A DNA stretch of 6,870 bases from the NCBI GenBank assembly GCA_038236965.1, contig JBBRZF010000182.1:1-6870 (forward strand), in the 5' to 3' direction. Within the stretch, counting starts at the first letter, position 1; each line of letters begins with the position of its first letter. Below are positions 1 through 6,850 of this stretch, in pieces. The position numbers and the translations under genes are program-made. The notes below the pieces were generated by a model, which had not been told where the DNA came from, did not search any database, and saw only the letters and a list, made by a program, of their open reading frames with translations. Source of the DNA: JBBRZF01 sp038236965. GTDB taxonomy: Bacteria; Acidobacteriota; Terriglobia; Terriglobales; Acidobacteriaceae.

Positions 1-2
1 AC

Positions 3-1043
3 ATGATCGAGGCCGTCACCAAGGCGATGAAGGACGGCTACAACGGATACGCCGACTCGCTGGGCATCAAGCCCGCCGTCGACGCCATTCGCTCCGAAGC
101 CGAACGCAACGGCTTCCAGAACATCCAGAGCATCTTCGTCTGCTACGGCTCGGGCGAGGCCATCGATTCCTGCCTCACCGCGCTCGTAAATCCTGGCGAC
201 AACGTGCTCACGCCCAGCCCGGAGTATCCGCTCTATTCGGCCATCCTCGCCAAACTCGATGCCGTGCCCAACGCCTACTACGTCACCGAAGAGAACGGCT
301 GGGAACCCGACCTCGCCGACCTCGAAAGCAAGATCAACGCTCGCACCCGCGCCATCCTGCTCATCAATCCCAACAATCCCACCGGCGCTGTCTACTCGCG
401 CCAGACGCTGGAGAAGATCGCCGAGATCGCCCGCCGTCACAACCTGCTCATCTTCGCCGACGAGATTTACGAGAAGCTCATCATCGACGACGATGCCAAG
501 CACATCTCCATCGCGACCCTGGCGCCCGACCTTCCCGTCATCACCTTCAACGGATTGTCGAAGGCCTATCTCGTTCCGGGATGGCGTATCGGATGGGGCG
601 TCGCCACCGGCCCCAAGGAAGTCCTCGCGCCCTACCTGGAAGCGGTCCACAAACTTTTGCGCGCACGCCTTTCCGCGCCGCACCCGTTCCAGTTGGCCGT
701 GCAACCCGCCCTCGAAGGTCCGCAAGACCACCTTGCCGTGGTTCGCGAAAAGCTGCGCAGCCGTCGCGACCTCACCGTCGCCTGGGCCAAGCGCACACCG
801 CGCGTCAGCCTCGTCGCTCCCAAGGGCGCATTCTATGCGCATCCTTCTCTCGACATCCCCGAAGACGACCTTACCTTCGTCAGTGAACTGCTCAAACAGA
901 AGCATGTCCTCTGCGTTCACGGTTCCGGCTTCGGACAGAAACCGGGAACCAAACACATGCGCATCGTATTCCTGCCCGACGAAAAAACGCTCAGCGCAGC
1001 CTACGAAGGCATCAGCCAGTTCATGCAGGAAAGATACAAATAG
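3..1043 (+). CDS. alaA: AlaA-like PLP-dependent aminotransferase (class I/II), 5' end cut by window edge
   Basis: Fold-type I aminotransferase, most like E. coli AlaA, which moves an amino group between glutamate/2-oxoglutarate and pyruvate/alanine in the cytoplasm. Residues below count from the ATG at base 3. Visible motifs: GYADSLG (15-21, matching GYCDSKG of AlaA), a cofactor-phosphate loop GSGEA (49-53), INPNNPTGAVYS (121-132) with the conserved Asn125, FADEIYEK (151-158) with Asp153 for the pyridine nitrogen and Tyr156, FNGLSKAY (182-189) with Lys187 as the Schiff-base lysine, GWRIGW (193-198), and Arg320 in MRIVF as the likely substrate-carboxylate arginine. By remembered alignment to AlaA (405 aa), about 52 N-terminal residues lie before the window, so the ATG at base 3 is internal and not the true start. 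The catalytic core is intact and shows no frameshift. The class is certain. Substrate preference (alanine versus aspartate or another amino acid) is inferred from similarity only. Confidence 0.9.
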   Translation: MIEAVTKAMKDGYNGYADSLGIKPAVDAIRSEAERNGFQNIQSIFVCYGSGEAIDSCLTALVNPGDNVLTPSPEYPLYSAILAKLDAVPNAYYVTEENGWEPDLADLESKINARTRAILLINPNNPTGAVYSRQTLEKIAEIARRHNLLIFADEIYEKLIIDDDAKHISIATLAPDLPVITFNGLSKAYLVPGWRIGWGVATGPKEVLAPYLEAVHKLLRARLSAPHPFQLAVQPALEGPQDHLAVVREKLRSRRDLTVAWAKRTPRVSLVAPKGAFYAHPSLDIPEDDLTFVSELLKQKHVLCVHGSGFGQKPGTKHMRIVFLPDEKTLSAAYEGISQFMQERYK

Positions 1044-1057
1044 AGCATTGAGAATCT

Positions 1058-1139
1058 GGTAATTTGGTAATCGGGTAATCGACAGCGGAACTCCGCCGAG
1101 ATTACCCGATTCGCAATTGCCCGATTCGCAATTCGCATT
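1058..1139. repeat. Compound intergenic repeat: 8-bp tandem units, 12-bp inverted repeat, 14-bp direct repeat
   Basis: The gap between the aminotransferase and the phosphatase is almost wholly repetitive. GGTAATTT, GGTAATCG and GGTAATCG lie in tandem at 1058-1081. AATCGGGTAATC (1069-1080) is perfectly inverted at 1100-1111, with 19 bases between that hold an inner GCGGA/TCCGC pair (1085-1089/1092-1096). CCCGATTCGCAATT occurs at 1105-1118 and again at 1120-1133, and a partial third unit follows (CGCATT, 1134-1139). The arms could form a cruciform or an RNA stem-loop, but no T-run follows, so this is not a typical intrinsic terminator. It looks like a short dispersed palindromic element (REP/MITE-like). 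Whether it occurs elsewhere in the genome cannot be seen from one copy. It ends about five bases before the next start codon and thus supplies that gene's leader. Confidence 0.7.
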
Positions 1140-1144
1140 TTCGT

Positions 1145-1861
1145 ATGGTCGATATTCACTCCCACATCCTTCCGCTGGTGGACGACGGCTCCAAGTCTCT
1201 GGAGATGAGCGTCGAGATGGCGCGCGTGGCTGCCGCAGACGGCATCACGCACATGGTCGCCTCTCCGCATTGCAACGACGAATACCCGTACGACCGTCAG
1301 GCGCATATGGACCGTCTTCAGGTCCTGCGCGAAGCCGTCGGCCCTTCCATGAAGTTCTCCCTCGGCTGCGACTTCCATTTTTCCTACGACAACGTGCAGG
1401 ACGTGATGCGCCATCCGCACAAGTACACCATCGGCAACACGCCCTACCTGCTCGCTGAATTCAGCGATTTCTCCATCGCGCCAAACATGAAGTTCACCCT
1501 CTCACAGGTCTGCTCCATCGGACTCACGCCCATCATCACCCATCCCGAGCGCAACCGCATCCTGCAGAAACAGCCGGAGATCATCCTGCAATGGATCGAT
1601 GTCGGCTGCCTGGTGCAGGTCACGGCCGGAGCCGTCACCGGGGTCTGGGGAAGTCTGCCGAAAAAGGTCGCCGAGTGGTTGCTCAAAAAGGGCGCAGTCC
1701 ATGTCATCGCCAGCGACGCGCACGACCCCTCGCGTCGCGCTCCGATTCTTTCCCAGGCCCGCGAAGCCGCCGCCGCCATCGTAGGTGACGAAGATGCGCG
1801 CATCCTCGTCGATGACAATCCCCAGGCCATCGTGCTCGGCGAGCCCATGCCCTACATCTAA
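1145..1861 (+). CDS. cpsB: CpsB/CapC-family (YwqE-like) tyrosine-protein phosphatase, PHP fold
   Basis: Metal-dependent protein-tyrosine phosphatase of the PHP superfamily. Known relatives (pneumococcal CpsB, Bacillus YwqE) remove phosphate from the tyrosine tail of the bacterial tyrosine kinase that drives capsule or exopolysaccharide export. The 238 aa match the family's usual ~240-255. Metal ligands are visible in order: His5 and His7 (DIHSH), Asp14 (DDG), His42 (SPH), Asp76 (GCDFH), Glu105 (AEF), His133 (THPERN, with Arg136), Asp191 and His193 (ASDAH). Asp76 stands where pneumococcal CpsB has a glutamate (GAEIYY). The start is fixed by the DIHSH motif, which sits at residues 3-7 in the family. 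No clear Shine-Dalgarno precedes it, because the upstream bases belong to the intergenic repeat. No signal peptide or membrane helix is visible, so it should be cytoplasmic. No polysaccharide gene or tyrosine kinase lies in the window, so the target is unknown. A different phosphoesterase substrate is possible but less likely. Confidence 0.88.
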   Translation: MVDIHSHILPLVDDGSKSLEMSVEMARVAAADGITHMVASPHCNDEYPYDRQAHMDRLQVLREAVGPSMKFSLGCDFHFSYDNVQDVMRHPHKYTIGNTPYLLAEFSDFSIAPNMKFTLSQVCSIGLTPIITHPERNRILQKQPEIILQWIDVGCLVQVTAGAVTGVWGSLPKKVAEWLLKKGAVHVIASDAHDPSRRAPILSQAREAAAAIVGDEDARILVDDNPQAIVLGEPMPYI

Positions 1862-1909
1862 TACCGGAGATTCCATCCCTATTTGGCCCTAATGTAAGTT
1901 GCTGCTGGA

Positions 1910-1936
1910 TTGAGCGGGAAAACTGCGCTATAAGAT
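1910..1936 (+). promoter_or_regulatory. Weak sigma70-type promoter candidate for the hybrid kinase
   Basis: TTGAGC (1910-1915) resembles a -35 box, and the overlapping TATAAG (1929-1934) or TAAGAT (1931-1936) resembles a -10 box. The 13- or 15-base spacers are shorter than ideal. Keeping TATAAG as the -10 with a 17-base spacer puts only TGGATT (1906-1911) at -35. This is the most A/T-rich stretch of an otherwise G+C-rich gap, and it would give a leader of roughly 70 bases before the ATG at 2014. It is a candidate by position and partial match only. Confidence 0.3.
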
Positions 1937-1948
1937 GTTCAGTTTTCC
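1917..1948. promoter_or_regulatory. Perfect 9-bp dyad around the putative -10 box (possible operator)
   Basis: GGAAAACTG (1917-1925) is exactly inverted as CAGTTTTCC (1940-1948), with 14 bases between the arms, and those bases contain TATAAG. A dyad that flanks a -10 box is a typical place for a repressor to bind. No T-run follows the right arm, so it is a poor intrinsic terminator for the phosphatase gene. The symmetry is directly visible, but the operator role is inferred from position and no regulator gene is present in the window. Confidence 0.4.
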
Positions 1949-2004
1949 ACACTGATACATTTCCCCGGGGGCCCTCCATCCCGCACGAGCCCGAGTCCGC
2001 TGCC

Positions 2005-2020
2005 GCGCCAAAAATGGCGC
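2005..2020 (+). promoter_or_regulatory. Hairpin enclosing the kinase start codon
   Basis: GCGCCA (2005-2010) and TGGCGC (2015-2020) are perfect complements around an AAAA loop (2011-2014). The start codon at 2014-2016 has its A in the loop and its U and G in the 3' arm. No recognisable Shine-Dalgarno precedes the ATG. In mRNA this small G+C-rich hairpin could hinder initiation. The pairing is directly visible, but a regulatory role is an inference and the match could be chance in G+C-rich sequence. Confidence 0.35.
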
Positions 2021-5000
2021 TCGATCCTGTTCCACCGCCCGCAGACCTTCGCATCTTCCAGGCTCGCAGCCTGTATCGCGAGCTCTTTCTCCGCTTGCCG
2101 CTGCCCGTCTTCCTGCTCGATGCCGGAACCCTGAAAGTCTTGGACTGCAGTGACTCGGCCTGCGAACAGTACGCCTACACCCACGAACAGATGGTCAACA
2201 TCAGCTTTCTGCAGTTGCATCGCCGCGAAGACCACGAATGGGCGCGCCAGCACTTGCGGGCCGACAAGCCCGGACGCTATTCCGCCATCATGGTTTCTCG
2301 CGATGGCCAGGAAAACACCGTTGAGCTCGATGTCTCCGCCTCGACTTGCGAAGGCTCCTCTTGTCTTCTGGTCACCTCGCAGCGCGCATCCCAGGGCATT
2401 GCCGACCTCATCCCTGAGCATTTTTCCAACTCCATTGCCGCACAGGTTCCCGTGCTCATGTGGACCGTGGACGCCGACTTGCGCTTCACCACCGCGTCCC
2501 TTCCCGCCGAACAGACCGGGTTGCGGGCCGGAAACCCCATCGGGCAGACGCTCTTCGAATTCTTCCAAACCAGCGACGCCAGCTTTCTCCCTATCGCAAA
2601 ACACCTGCTGGCCCTGCAGGGTGCCTCCGTCAGTTACGATTTTCAGCACCTCGGGCGTACCTTCGACAGCCATCTGGAACCGCTGCGCAGCGACAACGGA
2701 AAGATGTCCGGCGTCATCGGCGTCGCCATGGACATCACCGAACAGCTCCGCGTCCAGAAACTGATGCGCACCGATGATGAGCGCAATCGCGAATTGATCG
2801 AAAACGCCAGCGACATCATTTACTCGCACGACCTGTTTGGAAATTTCACGGCTGTCTCCGCCGCTGCCGAGCAGATCACCGGGTACAGCCACGAAGAAGC
2901 CATGAGCATGAACATCGAGCAGGTGGTTGCGCCCGAATCCATCGAACATGCTCGCAACGTGATCCACCGCAAGCTTGCCGGACTTCCCGTGCAATCCCCG
3001 TACGACATCACCATCCTCGCCAAGTCGGGCAAGCGTATCGTGCTCGAACTGAACACCAAGCTCATCGTCCGCAAGGGCACCCCCGTCGGAGTGCAGGGAG
3101 TGGGACGCGACGTCACCGCCCGCAAACTTGCTGAAGAAGCCGTCCGCGAAAGCGAAAGCAAGTTCCGCGCCGTCGCCGAGACCGCCCCCGCCGCAATCTT
3201 CATTTACCAGAATGACCAGTTCCGTTACGTCAACTCGGCCACCGAGTTCATCACCGGTTTCACATCCGCCGAGTTGATGAAGATCAAACTCTGGGACCTC
3301 ATCCATCCCCAGCATCGCGACACCGTAAAAGCGCGCGCAATCTCGCGCCAGAATGGCGAAGGCGCTCCGCAGCGCTACGAATTCAAGATCATCACCAAGC
3401 AGAGCGAGGAGCGCTGGCTCGACTACACCGCCGGCATCATCCAGTTCGAAGGCCAACAAGCCGTCCTCGGAACCGCCTTCGACATCACCCAGCGCAAGGC
3501 CACCGAAGAAGAATTGCAGGTGCAGAAAGCCTACCTCGAAGAATTGTTCCAGAGCGCGCCCGAAGGCATCGTCATCCTCACCAACGACGGATTGGTACTG
3601 CGCGCAAACCGCGAATTCGCCCGCATGTTCGGATACAGCCACGAGGAGATGCGGAGCTCGTTCATTGACGACCTCATCGTGCCCGAGGACGAGCGCGAAG
3701 CGGCACTCCAACTCGCGCGAACCATCAATGCCGGCAACCCCTTCAGCGTCACCGGAGTGCGCCACCGCCGCGACGGCACTGCCCTCGACGTCTCCATCCT
3801 CGGCACGCCCATCCACGTCGCCCACGGACAGATCGGCCGATACGTCATTTATCGCGACATCACCGAGCAGCGGCGCGCCGACCGATACCGCGACACTCAG
3901 TTCGCCACCACGCGCGCCCTCGCCGAATCGAAAACCATAGCGGAAGCCTCCGAGCTCTTGCTGCAGGCTATGGGCAATGGCGTCGGCTGGGACTTCATGC
4001 GCATGTGGTTCGTCGACGCCGCCTCCAAGGTGCTCCGCCTCCAGAGCATGTGGGCATCGCCCGCCTTCTCCATCACCCAGGAGATTCGCGCGATGGTCGA
4101 ACTCGGCTTCGGCGAAGGCATCTCGGGCAACGTATGGGCGACCGGCGACGCCGCATGGATCACCGACGTCTGCGCCAATCTCGCATCCTCCGCTAACAGC
4201 ACCGAGCACGCCTGTTCTGCCGCCGGCTTGCACTCCTGCTTCGCTGTTCCCGTCAATACGGCCGGAACGGTTTACGGCATTCTCGAGTTCTACAGCACAA
4301 CCGCGAGACATCCCGATTTCGAGTTGCTCAAGATGATGGGCGACATCGGCACGCAGGTCGGACACTTCGTCGAACGCAAGCACGCCGAAGACGCCCTCAT
4401 CGAGAGCGAGTCCAAATTCCGCGCCGTCGCCGATACCGCCGCCTCCGCCATCTATATCCACGCCAACAACCGCTTCCTGTACGCCAACCGCGCCAGCGAA
4501 CTTATCTCCGGCTATCCCCGTGAGGAGCTGATGGCGCTGCCCGTCTGGGAGATCGCGCATCCCAGGTTCCGCGAAGTCATGCAGGAGCGCGCAGACTCGC
4601 GCAAGGCCGGCGCAGAAGCTCCCTCCCGTTACGAGTTCGAGATGATCACCAAGGCCGGCGAACCACGTTGGTTGGATTTCAGCGCGGCTGTCATCCAGTT
4701 CGAGGGCCAGACGGCGATCCTCGCCACCGCCTTTGACATCACCGAACGCAAGCGCGCCGAACAGTTGCAGTCCGCGCTCTATCGCATCGCCAATCTCACC
4801 AGCGCAGCCAAGGACCTCGATCAGCTTTATGCCGCCATACACCAGATCGTCGGCGAGCTGATGTATGCCCGAAATTTCTATATCGCCTTGTTCGACGAAG
4901 AGACGCAGCTCATCCACTTCCCCTACTTTGTGGACGAAGAAGATCCTGCGCCGCCTCCCCCTCAACAGTGTCTTCGCGGATTGACCGACTACGTCCTTCG

Positions 5001-6777
5001 CAACGGAAAGCCGCTGCTCGCCGATCCGATCAAGTTCGAAGAACTCGTCGCCCTCGGAGAAGCCGAAACGCGTGGCGCGCCATCCCTCGATTGGCTCGGT
5101 GTGCCCTTGAAGATCGGCGATCGCACCTTCGGCGTTCTTACGGTGCAGAGTTATGACGCCGCGATTCGCTTCGGACCCGAGCAACAGGACATTCTGAACT
5201 TCGTCTCTCAACAGGTCGCCAGCGCCATCGAACACCGTCGCAGCCAGGACGCCCTGCAAAAGTCGGAGATGCGTTATCGCTCCCAGGTGCAGAGCGCCGC
5301 ATACGGCATCTACCGCTCCAGCGTTGGCGGCCAGTTCCTCGACGTCAACCCGGCACTCGTCGAAATGCTCGGATACGACGCCGGGGAAGAACTGATGACC
5401 ATGGACATGGCACGCGACCTCTACGCCGAGCCCGGACAGCGTCAACGTATCCTGGAAGAACTCGTCGGCGCAGCCCGCATCGAAGGCGTCGAAACGCATT
5501 GGAAACGCAAGGATGGCCGCATCATCACCGTTCGTCTCAGCGGACGCGCCGGACTTCATTATCCCGGCGAACCCGAAAGCTTCGAGATGATCGCCGAAGA
5601 CATCACCGAGCGCCGCACCCTCGAAGAACAACTTCGCCACTCACAGAAGATGGAAGCCGTCGGACGCCTCGCCGGCGGCGTCGCCCATGACTTCAACAAC
5701 CTGCTCACCGTCATCAAGGGTTATAGCGATTTGATGCTCAACGAGATCGCCGTCAATGACCCCATGTATGGCGAACTCGATGAGATTCGCAAAGCTGCCG
5801 ACCGCGCCGCCTCCCTCACACGCCAGTTGCTCGCCTTCTCGCGACGCCAGGTCATGGAGCCCAAGGTTCTCGACCTTAACGGCATTGTCAGCAACATGGA
5901 GAGGCTCTTGCGACGCCTTCTCGGCGAAGATGTCGAATTGCACATCTCGCTCCATCAGCACCTCGGACATGTGAAGGCCGACCCCGGACAGATCGAGCAG
6001 GTCATCATGAACCTCGCCGTCAATGCACGCGACGCCATGCCCCGAGGCGGCAAGCTCACCATTGAGACCACCAATTTTGAGGTCGATGAGGAATACACCC
6101 GCGACCACGCCGTCGTCGCCGCCGGTAAATACGTCATGCTCGCCGTAAGCGATACCGGCTGCGGTATGGACTCGGAAACCGTGCAGCACATCTTCGAACC
6201 CTTCTTCACCACCAAGGAGATGGGCAAAGGAACAGGCCTTGGACTCAGTACCGTCTACGGCATCGTGAAGCAGAGCGGCGGATATATCTGGGTCTACAGC
6301 GAACCCGGTGGCGGTTCAAGCTTCAAGGTATATCTGCCCGTCGTGGAACAGCGCGCCGAGACCATGGACAAGAAGGCGGCCCCGGCGGCAAGCTATCGCG
6401 GAACTGAACTCGTCCTGCTCGTGGAAGATGAAGATGGAGTGCGCGCCCTCGTCCGCGAAGTTTTGCAACGCCACGGCTACACGGTGCTCGAAACCCGCAG
6501 TGGCGGAGAAGCCTTGATCGCCTTCGAGAAAAATCCCAACATCCAGTTGCTTCTCACCGACGTAGTGCTCGCACAGATGAACGGCCGCGAACTCGCAAAA
6601 CGATTGGCCCCCCAGCGTCCCGAGATGAAGGTGCTTTTCGTCTCCGGATACACCGAAGAAGCCATCGTTCAACACGGCGTCCTCGACCCCGGCACCGCCT
6701 TCCTGCAAAAACCCTTCACACCCAAGGCGCTCGCCAAGAAGGTCCGCGAAGTGCTCGACGGCGTCTCCGAGGAATAA
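2014..6777 (+). CDS. Soluble multi-PAS/GAF hybrid sensor histidine kinase with C-terminal receiver
   Basis: A 1587-residue cytoplasmic two-component sensor that should autophosphorylate on histidine and pass phosphate to its own receiver. Domains in order (approximate): PAS 20-124, PAS 138-245, PAS 258-372, PAS 380-495, PAS 508-620, GAF 640-788, PAS 798-913, GAF 928-1076, PAS 1083-1201, HisKA 1206-1275, HATPase_c 1318-1438, receiver 1465-1582. Most PAS units end in a D-I/V-T motif followed by a charged linker helix (e.g. DITEQ 240-244, DITERR 1196-1201). The H-box GGVAHDFNN (1221-1229) puts the phosphoacceptor at His1225. The N-box has Asn1337 (NLAVNARDAM), then DTGCGM (1380-1385), FEPFFTT (1394-1400) and GKGTGLGLS (1404-1412). 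The receiver has Glu1471/Asp1472, phosphoacceptor Asp1516, Ser1544 and Lys1566. All catalytic residues are present. LAQMNG replaces the common MPGMNG after Asp1516. No membrane segment or signal peptide is visible. The PAS units at 379-495 and 797-913 are close copies. The ATG at 2014 is chosen because I found no ATG, GTG or TTG in frame between about 1888 and it. Kinase identity is firm; ligands, partner and pathway are unknown. Confidence 0.93.
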   Translation: MALDPVPPPADLRIFQARSLYRELFLRLPLPVFLLDAGTLKVLDCSDSACEQYAYTHEQMVNISFLQLHRREDHEWARQHLRADKPGRYSAIMVSRDGQENTVELDVSASTCEGSSCLLVTSQRASQGIADLIPEHFSNSIAAQVPVLMWTVDADLRFTTASLPAEQTGLRAGNPIGQTLFEFFQTSDASFLPIAKHLLALQGASVSYDFQHLGRTFDSHLEPLRSDNGKMSGVIGVAMDITEQLRVQKLMRTDDERNRELIENASDIIYSHDLFGNFTAVSAAAEQITGYSHEEAMSMNIEQVVAPESIEHARNVIHRKLAGLPVQSPYDITILAKSGKRIVLELNTKLIVRKGTPVGVQGVGRDVTARKLAEEAVRESESKFRAVAETAPAAIFIYQNDQFRYVNSATEFITGFTSAELMKIKLWDLIHPQHRDTVKARAISRQNGEGAPQRYEFKIITKQSEERWLDYTAGIIQFEGQQAVLGTAFDITQRKATEEELQVQKAYLEELFQSAPEGIVILTNDGLVLRANREFARMFGYSHEEMRSSFIDDLIVPEDEREAALQLARTINAGNPFSVTGVRHRRDGTALDVSILGTPIHVAHGQIGRYVIYRDITEQRRADRYRDTQFATTRALAESKTIAEASELLLQAMGNGVGWDFMRMWFVDAASKVLRLQSMWASPAFSITQEIRAMVELGFGEGISGNVWATGDAAWITDVCANLASSANSTEHACSAAGLHSCFAVPVNTAGTVYGILEFYSTTARHPDFELLKMMGDIGTQVGHFVERKHAEDALIESESKFRAVADTAASAIYIHANNRFLYANRASELISGYPREELMALPVWEIAHPRFREVMQERADSRKAGAEAPSRYEFEMITKAGEPRWLDFSAAVIQFEGQTAILATAFDITERKRAEQLQSALYRIANLTSAAKDLDQLYAAIHQIVGELMYARNFYIALFDEETQLIHFPYFVDEEDPAPPPPQQCLRGLTDYVLRNGKPLLADPIKFEELVALGEAETRGAPSLDWLGVPLKIGDRTFGVLTVQSYDAAIRFGPEQQDILNFVSQQVASAIEHRRSQDALQKSEMRYRSQVQSAAYGIYRSSVGGQFLDVNPALVEMLGYDAGEELMTMDMARDLYAEPGQRQRILEELVGAARIEGVETHWKRKDGRIITVRLSGRAGLHYPGEPESFEMIAEDITERRTLEEQLRHSQKMEAVGRLAGGVAHDFNNLLTVIKGYSDLMLNEIAVNDPMYGELDEIRKAADRAASLTRQLLAFSRRQVMEPKVLDLNGIVSNMERLLRRLLGEDVELHISLHQHLGHVKADPGQIEQVIMNLAVNARDAMPRGGKLTIETTNFEVDEEYTRDHAVVAAGKYVMLAVSDTGCGMDSETVQHIFEPFFTTKEMGKGTGLGLSTVYGIVKQSGGYIWVYSEPGGGSSFKVYLPVVEQRAETMDKKAAPAASYRGTELVLLVEDEDGVRALVREVLQRHGYTVLETRSGGEALIAFEKNPNIQLLLTDVVLAQMNGRELAKRLAPQRPEMKVLFVSGYTEEAIVQHGVLDPGTAFLQKPFTPKALAKKVREVLDGVSEE

Positions 6778-6850
6778 AAGGAAATCCCAGCCGCGGCGGC
6801 CAAAATCTTCTTAACCCTCGTAGTGACTCTCGGACAAAGTCGGGCCAAAT

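Noticed and set aside
259..1062. Second + strand frame of 267 codons across the aminotransferase
   Set aside because: It overlaps a frame with all conserved aminotransferase motifs, and its translation is rich in Ser, Arg, Pro and Thr, as expected for an out-of-frame reading of G+C-rich coding DNA.
1048..1076. Promoter for the phosphatase gene (TTGAGA at 1048-1053)
   Set aside because: No acceptable -10 box lies 16-18 bases downstream. The nearest TAAT-like strings belong to the 8-bp tandem repeat.
1069..1111. Inverted repeat as a rho-independent terminator of the aminotransferase gene
   Set aside because: The stem is perfect for 12 bp, but it is followed by GATTCGCAATTG-like sequence with no T-run, and the adjoining direct repeats point to a repeat element.
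1963..1974. CCCCGGGG and GGGCCC palindromes in the kinase leader
   Set aside because: They are short self-complementary G+C runs with no loop and no supporting context, so chance in this composition is likely.
1939..5640. Antisense 1233-codon frame as a real gene
   Set aside because: Its codons are in register with the well-supported kinase, the translation shows no recognisable domain, its repetitiveness mirrors the PAS repeats, it opens on a GTG directly after a stop, and it runs on through the kinase leader. Avoidance of TTA, CTA and TCA explains it.
5641..6189. Antisense 182-codon frame under the kinase core
   Set aside because: It lies in the same register as the longer antisense frame, opposite the conserved H, N and G boxes, with no protein-like motif. 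It is a codon-bias shadow.
6777..6785. AAAGGAAA-like ribosome binding site just after the kinase stop
   Set aside because: No start codon with an open frame follows within the remaining bases of the window.
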